A DNA stretch of 64,000 bases from Arbacia lixula (Eukaryota > Echinodermata > Echinoidea > Arbacioida > Arbaciidae). Location: NCBI GenBank assembly GCA_963669155.1, contig OZ022586.1, forward strand, positions 21,045,510 through 21,109,509, given 5' to 3'. Both the position numbers and the translations under genes were made by a program. Below the pieces are notes generated by a model. The model did no database searches, was not told the DNA's origin, and saw only the letters and a program-made list of their open reading frames with translations. Below are positions 1 through 11,900 of the stretch, one piece after another; the stretch's first letter is position 1; the number at the start of each line of letters is the position of its first letter.

Positions 1-244
1 AGTCAAATACATTTCTGCACAAGATGAAAAAATTGGTATTGTCTTACCGCTACTGTATGTATCTTCCTCAAAATAGATGAAAGTGCAAACAATCATTTGT
101 TCTAATTCTACATGTATCATTCTTTATTTGTCCATTTTTTAAAATTTAAAACATTTGCAAATGTATTCTAATTCAAAATTTATTTACATAATTTTTTATA
201 GAAAATAATTAATTTAAAACATTAATTTTGATCTGAAATGCCAG

Positions 245-1876
245 GTGATGATGCAGAGGTTGGTGTGAAGGTGAACTTCAAGGAGCTGAATGACGTACTG
301 CTCAGAGATGTGGGAGGAAAGATTGCTGCCGACGGCAGATGGCCCCTCCTCCTCGACGCATCGGGAAGGGCGTCGACCTTTCTCCGTTACCAGGACACCA
401 ACTTTGTCAACGCCCTCAACCCTAATAACATGCAGCCTGAGATTATCCGCAAGGCAGTGCTTGGGGCTATACGGTGCGTACTTCTAGTTTGCCCTTGGGT
501 TAAAAATGGGGTCATGATCTGTAGGTTGTTTCTCTATTTATTCATGGGGTTGTCAATAATTCTTAATGCCATTCTTACAAACTAGTGAAAATTATATTGT
601 CTTGATTCTTCAGGTAGCGAGTAGTCGCTATTTTTGTAATGTCGTTCCTACAAACTAGTGAAATTTTTGTTGTTGTAATACTTCAATTAGCTCAATTGAG
701 GAGAGTGATTGAGAGCGAAGAGTAAGTCATGAGCTTATTATGAACAAGGGAAGCCCATTGTGAGTTGCAATGAGTTGAGAAATATTTTTAACATTATCAT
801 CTTTTTGGAGCCTCCTGTAACCTTACCATGTGAATTGTCACGCTGAGTTGCCCGAGTCGCATTAGAAATTCAGTATTAGCATTATATTCCTGAAAAAGCC
901 AGTTTGTATCATCATTTGTGCAAAGATTATGTTTAGCACTCTCAAGAAAATATGATTTCCTATGAATGCTGCTGGGAATCAATCCCTAAACCTGCATTGA
1001 TTTTTTTTTACTGTAACACCAAATATTCTTCTGTCTGTCACAGATTTGGGAAGCCGTTTGTGCTAGACTTCCTTGAGGTGGACATGTTTGAGACCTGTGT
1101 CTCAAGATTCGATGAAGTGCAACCAGGACTGCTGGAAGACATCCTCAACAAAAGCATCATGGAGAAAGAAAAGTAAGTCAAGATATCCTGATTCCTGAGG
1201 TTTATAGCTTTTCAGGTAAGGAGTAACAGTGGTAATGATTCATGATACAGTGAGCATGTCATCTCTCCAAGTTTAATCGTTTGGACAATAAATCATGATG
1301 TTTCAGTCCTGTAGAATGGTATGCATGACTCTTTTACTTTAATGTGAAAAGGAACTTTAGTCATGCACCCAGTAGTATGGATAGCATGCTTAAATCAAAT
1401 TGAAATTACCACGGAAAGCCGACAGGTCAGTGTTGTATCTAGCACCAGAGTTGTACTTGGCCATGTTGCATACATGTTTTCAATTATTGTAACTTACCAT
1501 CAATGGTAACTACCATAGCAACAGCCAATGAGCTCTCAGTATTGCACCTGTTGTTATGGTAGTTACCATTGATTGTAAGTTACAATACTTGAAAACATAT
1601 ATGCAACATGGCCCTGGTAGATGGTATTTATGAACTACAATACGAGTATAGGACAGGCTAGAATACCATGTAAAAAAATCATAACTCAAATACAATTGTT
1701 CTTGTCTTTTTGCCAGGTATCTCTACTTGGTGAGGGAAGGGGACGGGGAGGAGTATCAGAAGAACAAGTTCAATTTGAGTCGGGTCCAGAACTTCAAGAT
1801 GTTCCTGGTCTCCAAGATAGAGCTTGACGAGGAGCTGATGGAGAGGTTCTATGTGCTGAGGGTTGTTCTTGGCTAG
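245..1876 (+). CDS. IQANK1-like protein, 3' part: C-terminal dynein AAA5-like (AAA_9) domain
   Basis: Three exons are supported by reading frame and splice sites: about 245-473, 1044-1172 and 1717-1876 (stop TAG 1874-1876), giving about 171 residues. The 5' acceptor is uncertain (ccag at 241-244, or a second AG ending at 256, both in frame). The gene starts left of the window. Seen: a GRWPLLLDASGRASTFLRY block, then FGKPFVLDF, then a tail ending RVVLG. The order WPL-D-x-G-x-A, F/YGKP, KF..VSK resembles the AAA5 (AAA_9) segment of dynein heavy chains, but no other dynein motor module is present. From family knowledge, IQANK1 (IQ motif and ankyrin repeat protein 1) carries such a stand-alone segment, and its IQ and ankyrin parts would lie upstream. 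Both introns are phase 2 and match those of the neighbour at 4742-6906, so the two are tandem paralogues. Molecular function is unknown. The IQANK1 assignment is made from memory of the family and needs a database search. Confidence 0.6.
1461..1611. repeat. Near-perfect inverted repeat (MITE-like) in intron of IQANK1-like gene
   Basis: Arms 1461-1523 and 1549-1611 are reverse complements with only a few mismatches, separated by a loop of about 25 bp. The arm contains the motif taccatngatggtaa in both orientations. The same motif recurs in the foldback element at 11186-11349, suggesting a shared miniature-element family. No TSD was resolved. Confidence 0.75.
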
Positions 1877-1925
1877 CAGCGCTTCTGATCAATGTGGCAT
1901 GTACCTATGTACTTAGACCGGGAGC

Positions 1926-2142
1926 TAGCCTAGGTACTAGGCTGTAAGGTGCATGGACACAACCCAGTCTGCTAACAACTATGTCTACTATGTTTTACAC
2001 AGAGTATGCCCCAATCCCATCCTTGCTCCTCCTCACGAAGCCAGAGGAGCCATGTTGTAATTTAGGCGTAGTCTGTGTAACCAGACATGGTTGTTAGCAG
2101 ACTGGGTTGTGTCCATGCACCCCACACCCTAGTACCTAGGCT
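1926..2142. mobile_element. Foldback / MITE element just 3' of the IQANK1-like stop codon
   Basis: The left arm (1926-1985) and right arm (2083-2142) are nearly exact reverse complements: one starts agcctaggtacta and the other ends tagtacctaggct. The spacer of about 97 bp contains its own small hairpin. It starts 50 bp after the stop codon at 1876, so it probably lies in the 3' UTR and would fold in the mRNA. Confidence 0.75.
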
Positions 2143-4170
2143 GACCAGGAGCTTGTCTGGTTGCTAGTACCTTCATCTTTCTGTTCCTCTGAACTGCCTA
2201 AATTCACAACCACTGCAGTTTATCCACATAGATTTGAGTACACATCAGATGCTTGTACTCAGTAATGGAGATAAGTGTTATGAGAACACATTTATCTTGA
2301 ATTTATGCCCAGATATGTACTTTCTAATTGTCATAAAGATATGTAAATGATTTCCCTTCCATCTCCTGTGCTGTTGAAGATGAAGGAGAAGAAAATGTGG
2401 AGAAGGAGGAATTGTGCTCGAAATTTCTTGTTTAATATTTGTAAGAAAAAGTAACATTCTTCTTATTACTTTATCATTCTAAACTGCTGCACCTTGACTT
2501 AAAATCGTATTGTGTATTAATTTGTGTGTCCTCTTTAAGAAATTGTTTTGCTTTGAGCTTGTGTAACATCTTTAATGTATCTGTAGTCTATGATCAAGAA
2601 TCTTGCTTATGTATTCCTCAAATATATATTTTTAAAAATGGGGTTATTTGATCAGATTGCCCCATCTGAACACCTTGAAATGGCTTCTGAATTATAAATG
2701 TTAAGATTTTACTTCTTGCATCGCTACCTTCAACTTTGAACTTTGCATTTGAAAAGCCTGAGAGGCAAGCCACAGAGAAGTGAATCGTCCACACATTTCA
2801 CTTCTATGTCACAGTTTTGTTTCATATTTCACAAATTGGACCTACATTTTCTACTCCATGCCTCCCTTTATAAACAGAATTTGATTTGATCTGCAAAAGG
2901 TAACCTTTAGAGATGAATTCAGTTTGTTGAAAGTATTTTTTCTTGAACAGAGTCTTGTCAGATCCGTCAGAAAGATATGCATACTTCATACTCAGCTCTT
3001 TTATGTATTTGGTGAGATAAACAAACTGACTACAGCATTGTATCATCATTACTTAACTGAAGATTTAACTGAGCATGAACCAAAAACTACTTTAACAATT
3101 CATAAAATTATAATTTATACAACTTTGTTGCAAATGCATTAATCTGCTACATAAAGTATGGAATTTCTATCCATTCCATTTAATGCACTTTTTAATGTTT
3201 TATAAATGTATATCCGTCCAAATATTTGATGTAGTTGTTGGTCATAATAAATGCACAGAGATCAAATATGTGTGAACCTGCGTGTAAACCTGACTGTTAT
3301 GAATTGATCACCTTGATATGTGTTTACAAAGGTCATGAATGGATCTTATCTCTATGGAGTGTTTCTTTTCTTCAATTTCATATCGGAATTCGGTCTGACT
3401 TAACACTTTAATATTTGAATCACATCATTCAAAAGTAATGTTATAAGTTCATTACAGTACCGGTACTGAAATCTTCCGTCCATCTAATGTCTTCCAACGA
3501 AACTGCGATAGTTCATACTCATAGTATTAAACTTTCATTTTCTAACTGTATATACACATGTATGTCGTATATTCTTCTAGTGATGTGTGTTTTGTTGCTT
3601 TGATATGTATGAGTTGCATATTCATGAACGGAGAGAGAGGGTGGGGGAAAAACGTTTGTCCGTGTATGTGTGTGAGATCGAGAGAATTGAGGTGTGTTTG
3701 TACGTGTGTGTGTGGTGGTGGTGGGGGGGGGGGGGCACAGATGGATGGTCTCTGAGATATGGTGTGTTTGTGTGTTGTGTGTATGAATGATTGTGTTTTA
3801 GTGGGACTGAAAAAGAGAAAGAGAGAGTAATAAGAGAAAGGTAGAGTTCGAGACCAAGAGATCGAGATCATTGTTTCATCCATGATTTCTTTATACATGT
3901 ATTAACAACAGAGATTTTTGTTTTAATTAAAGATTTTGCTTTTCTTTTTAGACTTTATGTTACATATAAAGTATATTCTTTACAAGATGTGTGCTTTGGT
4001 CGGGATGCTTCAGATCACGATGTTAGATTCCTGCTACCAAATCTCCCTCTTTTTGGCACTTTGCCTCTCCTCTTGTAACCATGTAAACGATGTAAGGAGA
4101 GAGACTGGCGGACTGCCACGCGAGAGGTAGAGAGGGAAACACTAGTACAGGGTAAGAGAGAGGGTGAAGG

Positions 4171-4172
4171 AG

Positions 4173-4247
<75 letters not shown>

Positions 4248-4273
4248 ATGTTGCATGGGGGGGGGGGGGGGGG
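4171..4273. repeat. GA dinucleotide microsatellite followed by poly-G run
   Basis: An almost pure (GA)n tract spans 4171-4246. A run of 17 G residues follows at 4257-4273. Together they make a purine-only block about 470 bp upstream of the second paralogue's start codon. Confidence 0.9.
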
Positions 4274-4672
4274 TGTTTGAGGAATAAGAGTCCTGAATTG
4301 ATTTGTACTGTTCTCCCCTAGCAACACACTTGTTTGAATGAAAAGAAACACCAACTTCAAATAGATAAAATATGCTTATTCACATAAATGTGTCGCGTTT
4401 CTATTTGGAGGAGGTGATCTCAATAGGGGTAGCAGATTGCGTAATAGTGCGATCGATAAGCCGTGACGTAATAATACAAAGACGTGTTTACCAATACCAG
4501 GGTAGAGGATTTTTGATAGCGGGTGCATGCTACGCACGCCGACTGCATGCCAACGCATTGAAAATACACAAGCAACTCGCTGCGATGCGGCATATCCAAC
4601 CTATATCGTGTGCAAACGACAGCTCAGTAATGATAATTCTCTATACTGTTCGTTATAAGGGGGGATATTCCT

Positions 4673-4679
4673 TATAAAT
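4673..4679 (+). promoter_or_regulatory. Possible TATA box of the short IQANK1-like paralogue
   Basis: TATAAAT-like sequence lies 63 bp upstream of the ATG at 4742, a plausible distance if transcription starts near 4705. The assignment rests on sequence and position only; the surrounding DNA is AT-rich, so a chance match is possible. Confidence 0.3.
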
Positions 4680-4741
4680 CCACATCTGACTACTAAAGTG
4701 ACGATACAATTCAATCAACTCGGGATAATTTATAACTCAAA

Positions 4742-6906
4742 ATGCCGCCGAAACCAGTCGCGAAGAAGGCAGGTGCGAGCTCGTCGGGGAAGCCGGTCGC
4801 AGCGGGAGCGGGAGCCAAGGCGAAGGCATCGACAGCGGGAACGAAGCCCAAGGCTAAAGCAGCCGCCGCAGCATCATCAACCAAGAAAACAACGAGTAAA
4901 ACTACTTCAGAAAAAGGTAAATGCGTAAATGTGGACTGTGGAGTGTTCTCTCGCTCTCTCTGCTCATCTTCCATTCGTTTATTGTGCTGTATGCAATAAA
5001 TACATGAATTTATTGGGTTATCATGCAAAATTATCAAAATATGTTTATAGTATTTTGCTATGTGTATACACATCAACCAGTGGAAAAATGATTTTGTTTA
5101 AAGGACAATAAATCATAATATCTTCAAATACAAGAGTTGTGATGATTAAATATGTTTGATTTTTGTGAACAGAAATATTTGCTGAAGTTCAATTGTTTAA
5201 CGCATTCAGACATAATTTTGTTATAGAGTAATGCATTTTTCATAATCCTTTACACACAGATGTAACCAATAAGCTGGCCACCCTCTCAACCACTGACTCA
5301 GCTACTAAGCCCACCCCCACCGTGATCGATATCACCTTCCAAGAGCTCGGCACTGTGCTGAAGGACGACGATGGACGTATCAAGGCGAGCGGGAAATGGC
5401 CGTTGATCGTCGAGGCCTCAGGCCGTGCTGCCGTGTTCTTTCGTTACCAAGGAGGCAGCATGACCGACGCCCTGTCGCCGGGGGATATGGCCCCTGAGGC
5501 GCTCCGGATGAAACTCCTTGGCGGGCTGAGGTATGGTAGTGCTCAAAAAATATTGTACAGATCTACATGTATGAAGACTGGTAGGGGGTGTAATATCACA
5601 TTCATTCATTTATCTTGCTGAGTGAAAACATGCGAACAAGGGAAATTGATACCCCAAAGGAATGTGATATTTCACCCCCTTCTAGTTGACATCTGTTAAG
5701 ATATTCAAGATGGCCCTTTCTTACAAAAAATACAATTAAATATCCAAATATTCAAAACAAACTAAAATTCAGTGAAATATGCTAAAACGACCACCTACCT
5801 ATAAAGAGTACATTTTTAGTGCCTCTTGAAAAATGTTTCTCACTGAAACCTGTATCAAAATAACCTGTGCATAAAGACCACTTGCTCATGAAGACCATAT
5901 TGTGTGTCTGCCCTCAGTGTTCTTTCTTTACAAGTTCGACTGTAATTTCTTTAACAAATAAAAACATGTACCATCTTTTTTGTTTGCATTCAGGTACATA
6001 ACGTGTTTCACAGTGCCCCATGTGATAGTCGTTAAAAGGACTGTTGGATTCATATTTCATGATAGCTCCAAGTTATCACAGGCATGGGTGGAAAAAATTG
6101 ATATTTCACATGCCTTTGTATAAAACAACATCTTCTACTCTCTTTCTCTAAACTGCTCTTCTTTTTTCTTTTTTTAGATACGGTACATATTTTGTCCTTG
6201 ACTTTGGGGATGCTGACTTGTACAACGCCTGTGAGGTGAAGTTTGATGACGTCAAGAAAGGGCTCTTTGAAGAGGTTGTCAATAAAACATATCTGAAAAA
6301 GTGAGTATCCATTGGTGCGCCATAGAAAAAAGGTTAAATGCCATTGATATTGTTTGTCTTCATTTCATCCATCGATATGCCAATTTATCTTTCCATTTTT
6401 TTTTTTCCCCATACATATCCATAACTCTCTCTGTCCGATTCTTTACCCATCCATCCAAATCTGTTTGTCTACCTAACTATCTATTTCTTCATGTCTTTCT
6501 ACATATGTAACAGGATTTGTGTCTTAATTACTGGTGGGGACTATGATAGTTTTCAAGCCTGCTGTAATGGAAAGGCCACCCTTTCCTAAGTTGTACATTA
6601 TATCCTAGAAGAGAAAAAACATTTTCAAAAGGACTGTTTACTCACAGGGCCTAAATCTCCCTGAGCCAAAGTGTATTTATTTCATTGCTTCTTACCTATT
6701 CAACTCATTCATTATCCATTATTCTTAATTCATTTTTACTCCCTAGTTTTGCTGAGCTGATTAAAGAATCTGATGGGCCTGAGTACGAAGAAAAGAAATT
6801 CTCTCCACAGACGATGGAAGAATTCAAGTTCGTTGTCATCTCTAAGAAGGATCCCTTACCCAAAATGGCGGAGAAATTCTGCATCATGAAAGTGAAGCAA
6901 GATTGA
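4742..6906 (+). CDS. Short IQANK1-like paralogue: basic Ala/Lys-rich N-terminus plus AAA_9-like domain
   Basis: Four exons, 4742-4916, 5260-5530, 6178-6300 and 6747-6906 (stop TGA), give 242 residues. All junctions are GT-AG and keep frame. The start is the first ATG of an open exon that begins MPPKPVAKKAG. Residues 1-60 are Lys/Ala/Ser/Thr-rich, low complexity and without hydrophobic segments. From about residue 75 the chain aligns with the protein upstream: IDITFQELG, GKWPLIVEASGRAAVFFRY, RYGTYFVLDFGDADL, then FKFVVISKK. The WPL...A..F segment and the following YG block are the AAA5-like (AAA_9) signature known from dynein heavy chains. There is no IQ motif or ankyrin repeat here, so this copy is just the terminal domain with a new basic N-terminus. 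Intron positions two and three match those of the upstream paralogue in place and phase. Role unknown. Confidence 0.7.
5577..5686. mobile_element. MITE with inverted ends, intron 2 of the short paralogue
   Basis: The left end reads ctggtagggggtgtaatatc. The right end is its imperfect reverse complement (gatatttcacccccttctag). The same ends occur at 45502-45643 inside a TRPN intron, so this is a dispersed family with two copies in the window. Confidence 0.65.
5806..5950. repeat. Dispersed 'ataaagaccac' repeat fragment, copy 1
   Basis: Sequence around aacctgtgcataaagaccac, followed by a ttctttctttac segment, recurs at about 9308-9480 and flanks another element at 50343-50945. No coding potential was seen. 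It is called a repeat because three diverged copies are present. Confidence 0.5.
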
Positions 6907-8950
6907 TCGATAGACTAATGGAGATGGGGCGTGGAGACAGAGATACAGAGTGCGAGAGAGAGAGAGGAGAGACAGAGAGAGACAGAGAGAGATAGAAAGA
7001 GAGAGGGGACAAAGACAAAAAGGAGAAAGAAAGTGAATGAAGAATAAAAGAAAGAATGATAATAAATGGAGAAGGGAAGAAAGAGATGGAGAGAGATGAA
7101 GAGATAGCTCAAGAGGGATTGCAAACAAATCGCAAAACTTCCAACTCCCAACGCTTGACGTATGAAGGATCTCAATAAATACCTATTAGAAAATCAGATA
7201 TAATTGTTTTATGATCTGTCCACCAAGGAAAAAGAAAGACAGACATATTGACAGTGTAAGGGAGAGACAGAGTGACAGATGGACAGAGCGAAAAAGGGAT
7301 AGAGAGACAAAGAGATAGATGGGAAGGATGCAAAACAAATATCATACGTAAGTTCCAATGCTTAGTATATGAGAGAGATCACTTTAAACACCTCTTATAA
7401 AATCATATACATATGTAGAATGTTTTGTCCACCGTGCCCACGTGAAAGAAGAAAGTACTGTAACACATCAGAAATTAAAATAATGTTAAAACAACTTTTA
7501 CATGTATTTACACTTTGGCAGAGTAGGTGTAACCTACAAAGAATGTACAAAATAATGCCATCTGGCCACTTCATGTTGGAGGCATAAAAGTTATAATCTA
7601 ATCATGACAAGATACATGCTGTTTCTGAGTTTTAAATTGATGTTTTTCCTATGAAGAAATTGTATGTTAATACATTATTTGTACTGTTTTTTTTTCATTA
7701 CATTACCTACCGTATGATTTTGATTTAACAGAAATGTTAACATATTCTTGATTTGTATACCTTGTAAAATGTGAATAAATGATCATACTATATGTATGCT
7801 TTCTGCCAAAAAAATATGTTTCAGTCCAGTTGATTTTTTGCAGTAGTGCGTTGATAAGGATAGGTAAAGATAATGGATATGAAACATGTATGATCACAAG
7901 AAGAACAACTTTGGGTTTCGATTAGTGTAATGACTTAAAAAAAAAAGATATCCATCTGTGACTTACAATATCTCTGTTGTAATGTTGGATACAGAAATCC
8001 ACTCTTATGTCAACCAATTCACATCTTGAGATTGCATATTTTGGAGGGAAACATGGGAATAGTTCAACAAACAGTCGGCCTACTACATCTACACACCTGT
8101 AGTACATGTATCAATTCAACAATTTCACCAATTTATGTTCCATTTGTGTAACTGAACAAGGTATACTGGAAGCACTTATAAAACGTACAATTTGTGTGCA
8201 AAGCATGAAGTTTCATCTGCTACTAAATGAAGGCTTAATGTAGAGTAACATGTAGTCTGGTAGTAAATGGGTTAAGTGAAACCAAACATCATGATCAGTG
8301 AGAAGAAACGGAACTCAACTTTTCTGCAAAAGAGGCAACTTTTGATTCCTACGAGGTGCTAATAAAACATGACATCATATGTGTATACATCAAAGAATAA
8401 TATTTTTCATGTGGTGCAAAACTTAAGACCTAACATTACCAGTCGGCAGTAATACTAAATCATTTGTGGCACAAAGTAATCACACATGAACTTGGACAAG
8501 ATGCGAGAGATGAGGCCCATTCTCTTGCGCTATCAAGAATTCACAGACTGGCGATTCAAATCGCATTGGTGGTCCCATCAACGTCAGCTACCGGTACTGT
8601 TTCGTACAGCGAGTGGTCTATGGAGAAAAGAGTGAACTTATTCATGAAGGAGTGGTGTCTTCTTTCTCCTGTGTCGGGGACTAGTGTCATCTCACTGCAC
8701 TGATTATTGTTTGTCACAACTCCATTCACATCCATTGCCATTTCGTTGAAACCATCTGCCTTTTTTTAAATCTTTGGTCCTACTTTCTTTACAAATCCTT
8801 CAAAGCTCAGAGACGTCTTATTACAGAGTTAGGGCTCATTATCGTTCATCACAATTCCATTCAGAGCGATTGCTGTCCTGTTAGCCATCCTGTAGTCTTT
8901 GGTCCTTGGTGACATTTCACCTCCTTTGCAGCTCCGACACTGGCCCCATC
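6907..8950. other. Convergent intergenic region between the short paralogue and NSMCE1
   Basis: The genes on either side converge, so both 3' UTRs should lie here. GA-rich purine sequence fills about 6945-7110 and 7230-7330. AATAAA-type signals on the + strand are seen near 7174 and 7775. Two diverged copies of a roughly 90-bp segment lie near 8690-8790 and 8830-8912, just 3' of the NSMCE1 stop. No exon was recognised. Confidence 0.55.
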
Positions 8951-11900
8951 TCATTGCCAGGGCTGGTCACAGTTTGGACACGCCCTGTCGCAGTTCCTGA
9001 ACAGCCTCTCAGCACAGTAGCCATGCAGCTTGATCTCACACTGGCTGCAACAGTGACCCTGCAGGGAACAAACAAATAATATCAGTCATCATTATGATGA
9101 TAAAATAGTTACTTATTATTCTACTTTTAATGAATTATATTACATAATACATGTACTACATTGATGCAAAGATATGTGTAAAGAAATAACATAACATTTC
9201 AATTGATTAAATATTGTGTTATTGCATTTGATACATTATTTTCCAAATAATTGTTAGTTAGCAGGTACATACATATTTTTGTAAAGAGTTACATACAAGA
9301 ATTTAATTTTAAGTGGAACCTGCTTTAGCGAGAACCTGCATATAAAGACCTCATCTATGGTTTACCTTGAGAAGTTCTCATTTAAAACCTGTATTACAGT
9401 ATCTTGTACATAAAGACCACTTGTTTAAAAAGACCACCTTTCTTATCTCCCTTGAGTGGTCTTTATGTAATTCTTTCACTGCATATGTTTGTATTTTCAT
9501 TATTGTGTTTAGATATTATAGGTATGCTTATTATTGTGTTTTTAATCCAACTGTTGACATTTGTAGAAATAGATGTAAAGTGGTAGAAATAAATGGAATA
9601 TATATTTTTTAAAAATGAGACATGCAGGGCCAAAATAAATCAAATCAAATCAAATCAAAGAATTGTAAATGTGGTCTGACTGACCTTGATAGCTATCTCC
9701 TTGCAGTTGTGGCAGTGGTCGATGGCTTCGTAGGTTTGCCTGAGGTACATCTCTAGCTCCATGATGCAACGACTTGACAACCACACATCCCCATCCTCCT
9801 GAGGACCAAAGCCAACGATTCAAAGATTTAGTGATAGCTTCATGATGACTTCACACAATAAAATCAATAATAATAATAATAATAATAATAATAGTAATTG
9901 GCTGTTACATGGCACTTCCCTAGTCTGAATAAATAAGAAAATAATCTTCTGTGGCAGCTGCCCTTTGATGGATCCAAGAACATAGGATGATATTCTGTCT
10001 TTACATGTCAGTTGGTATTCTAGAACCTGACTTAAATCTGCACAAATAAGCCAGCAATGGATCTTAGAGAGCTAAACTGTAAGCTCAAGACATCATTATT
10101 ATGTTGTCGTTTTGAGGTGTCTGTCTTCATTCAAATGTAACGAACATCAACATCAACAAAAGTCTGGGGCTAATAATTTCGAGTGGGAACATCTTGGATT
10201 TCCTCAGCTGGGCTTATGAAATAGTACAGCCCAGAAATGCCAGTGTAAAAACTCAACGTAAAAAGGGTATTAGAGTATTATGTAAGCTCAAGACATTGTT
10301 ATCATTTTGTTGTTTTGAGGTGACCTGTTCTCAATCAAACGTAACAACAGTTTGAGTGGGATATTGTACACAAAAGAAGTCCTCGCATTCATTACCTCTT
10401 TCAGCCAGTTCTCATCAATGAACTCGTTGATGGCGCTCTCTGCATCCTCCTTGCTCATTTTCTTGTCCAGATGGTCTGCTAGGTTCAGGATATCTATGGA
10501 CGAAGCCACACCTTTTGAGGAGCTGACTATCAATGCAACCTATGGGTAAAATTTGAGCGTTATGAGTTCATGTACATGTAGGCATTTTGGGATGAGTAAT
10601 TAACCTTAAAGATTGTCAGTCCCTTTTGCAAGCTTAAAATTTGAAATCGTCTATCACGATCGTAAATTGAAGAAAGTGTGATCGAAGACCATTTCTAAGA
10701 ATATAGCATGTTGAAGCTTTCTGTAAATGTAAAAATTTCAGCCGTTAAATTTCAAACCGACTTTTTTCGTACTACAAAAAAAGTATTAGTCTTTGTTACA
10801 GTATCTATGTGGTTATTATGCATGTGTGAAATCCTAATTTTACGAGTAATAACCAAACTTTGGACATGATTCCTTCTATCGAACAATTATTTTCAAAATG
10901 CGTTTTATAATTTAACAGATTGATCAATAAAGCAGATATTTCAACACAAACTGCTAAGGTAAAGGCCTGAGGTAAAGACTATTAATCAGACATTATTTAC
11001 GTGCATTATTTGAATTTTACACTACGTGTCAGTTTCAAATTATGAATATACAGCTTGCTAACACTTCTCTATATGTTTTGCCAATGTTTCGATGGTTTTG
11101 TGGTGATCTGAAAAAGGGACGGGCTGTCTTTAAATACGCCATTTGTGGACTATTTTTCACCATCAATCCACATAAATCTTATAGAGCTGGGTCCCATTGC
11201 ATAAAACCTTGCATTTATAGTAACTTTGCTACCAATAACAACTTCTATGGAAACTTTGAATTTGATTGGCCATCGAGCGGTATCACCATGGTAGTTACCA
11301 TTGATGGCAGAGTTACCATTAATGGTAAGTTTTATGCAACGGGCCCCAGATCACTTCTGGAACACAACAGGTTGAAGGTAAGGGATAGAAGTGGTAATCA
11401 CTGTGAGTCTTCATCATGGTGGAACCGTTCTACCATCATCATTGTTTCTGAATTTTGTTTGATTTTAACAAAATCATACATTCTAAGATGGTTATTTCTT
11501 GTTTCTTCCTGGTAAACTAAATGAGAATGAGACCTATTGTATGGTAAAAGGGCACTTGACTGATTATTGGTGCTGTGGTTATTACTGCTCCTTCTTTTAC
11601 ATGGTACTTCTTGAAATAACAAAAAATATGAAGAAAAACTGCACAAATCATTGACATCTTTAATCAAAAGCGATACCACAGACGCCTCCCACTTTCTCCA
11701 ATTTTACTCATTTTCTTATATTTTGTTGGAGTTCACTTTAACTTGCATCAATCAGTATGTGATATATTTATGATATTCATTTCCATTTTTCTTCTAACTG
11801 TTCTTGTTTTTTCAGTAGAGTGATCTACATACCACTTTGAAAAAAAAAAACCTGAAGCCCACTTACTGTTTGTTTGAAGAGTTCCAGCTGGTTTGGACTG

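Larger units (their letters stand above)
1877..4741. other. Intergenic stretch between the two IQANK1-like paralogues
   Basis: No coding exon was recognised. It holds the 3' UTR of the first paralogue with a foldback element (1926-2142), AT-rich sequence, a GT and poly-G tract (about 3700-3735), a GA dinucleotide tract (4171-4246), a poly-G run (4257-4273) and the presumed promoter of the second paralogue. Short open frames here translate low-complexity sequence. Confidence 0.6.

Noticed and set aside
11042-11515. 157-codon plus-strand open frame in the NSMCE1 intron
   Set aside because: It runs across a MITE with inverted ends, has no domain, and lies antisense in an intron of a well-supported gene.
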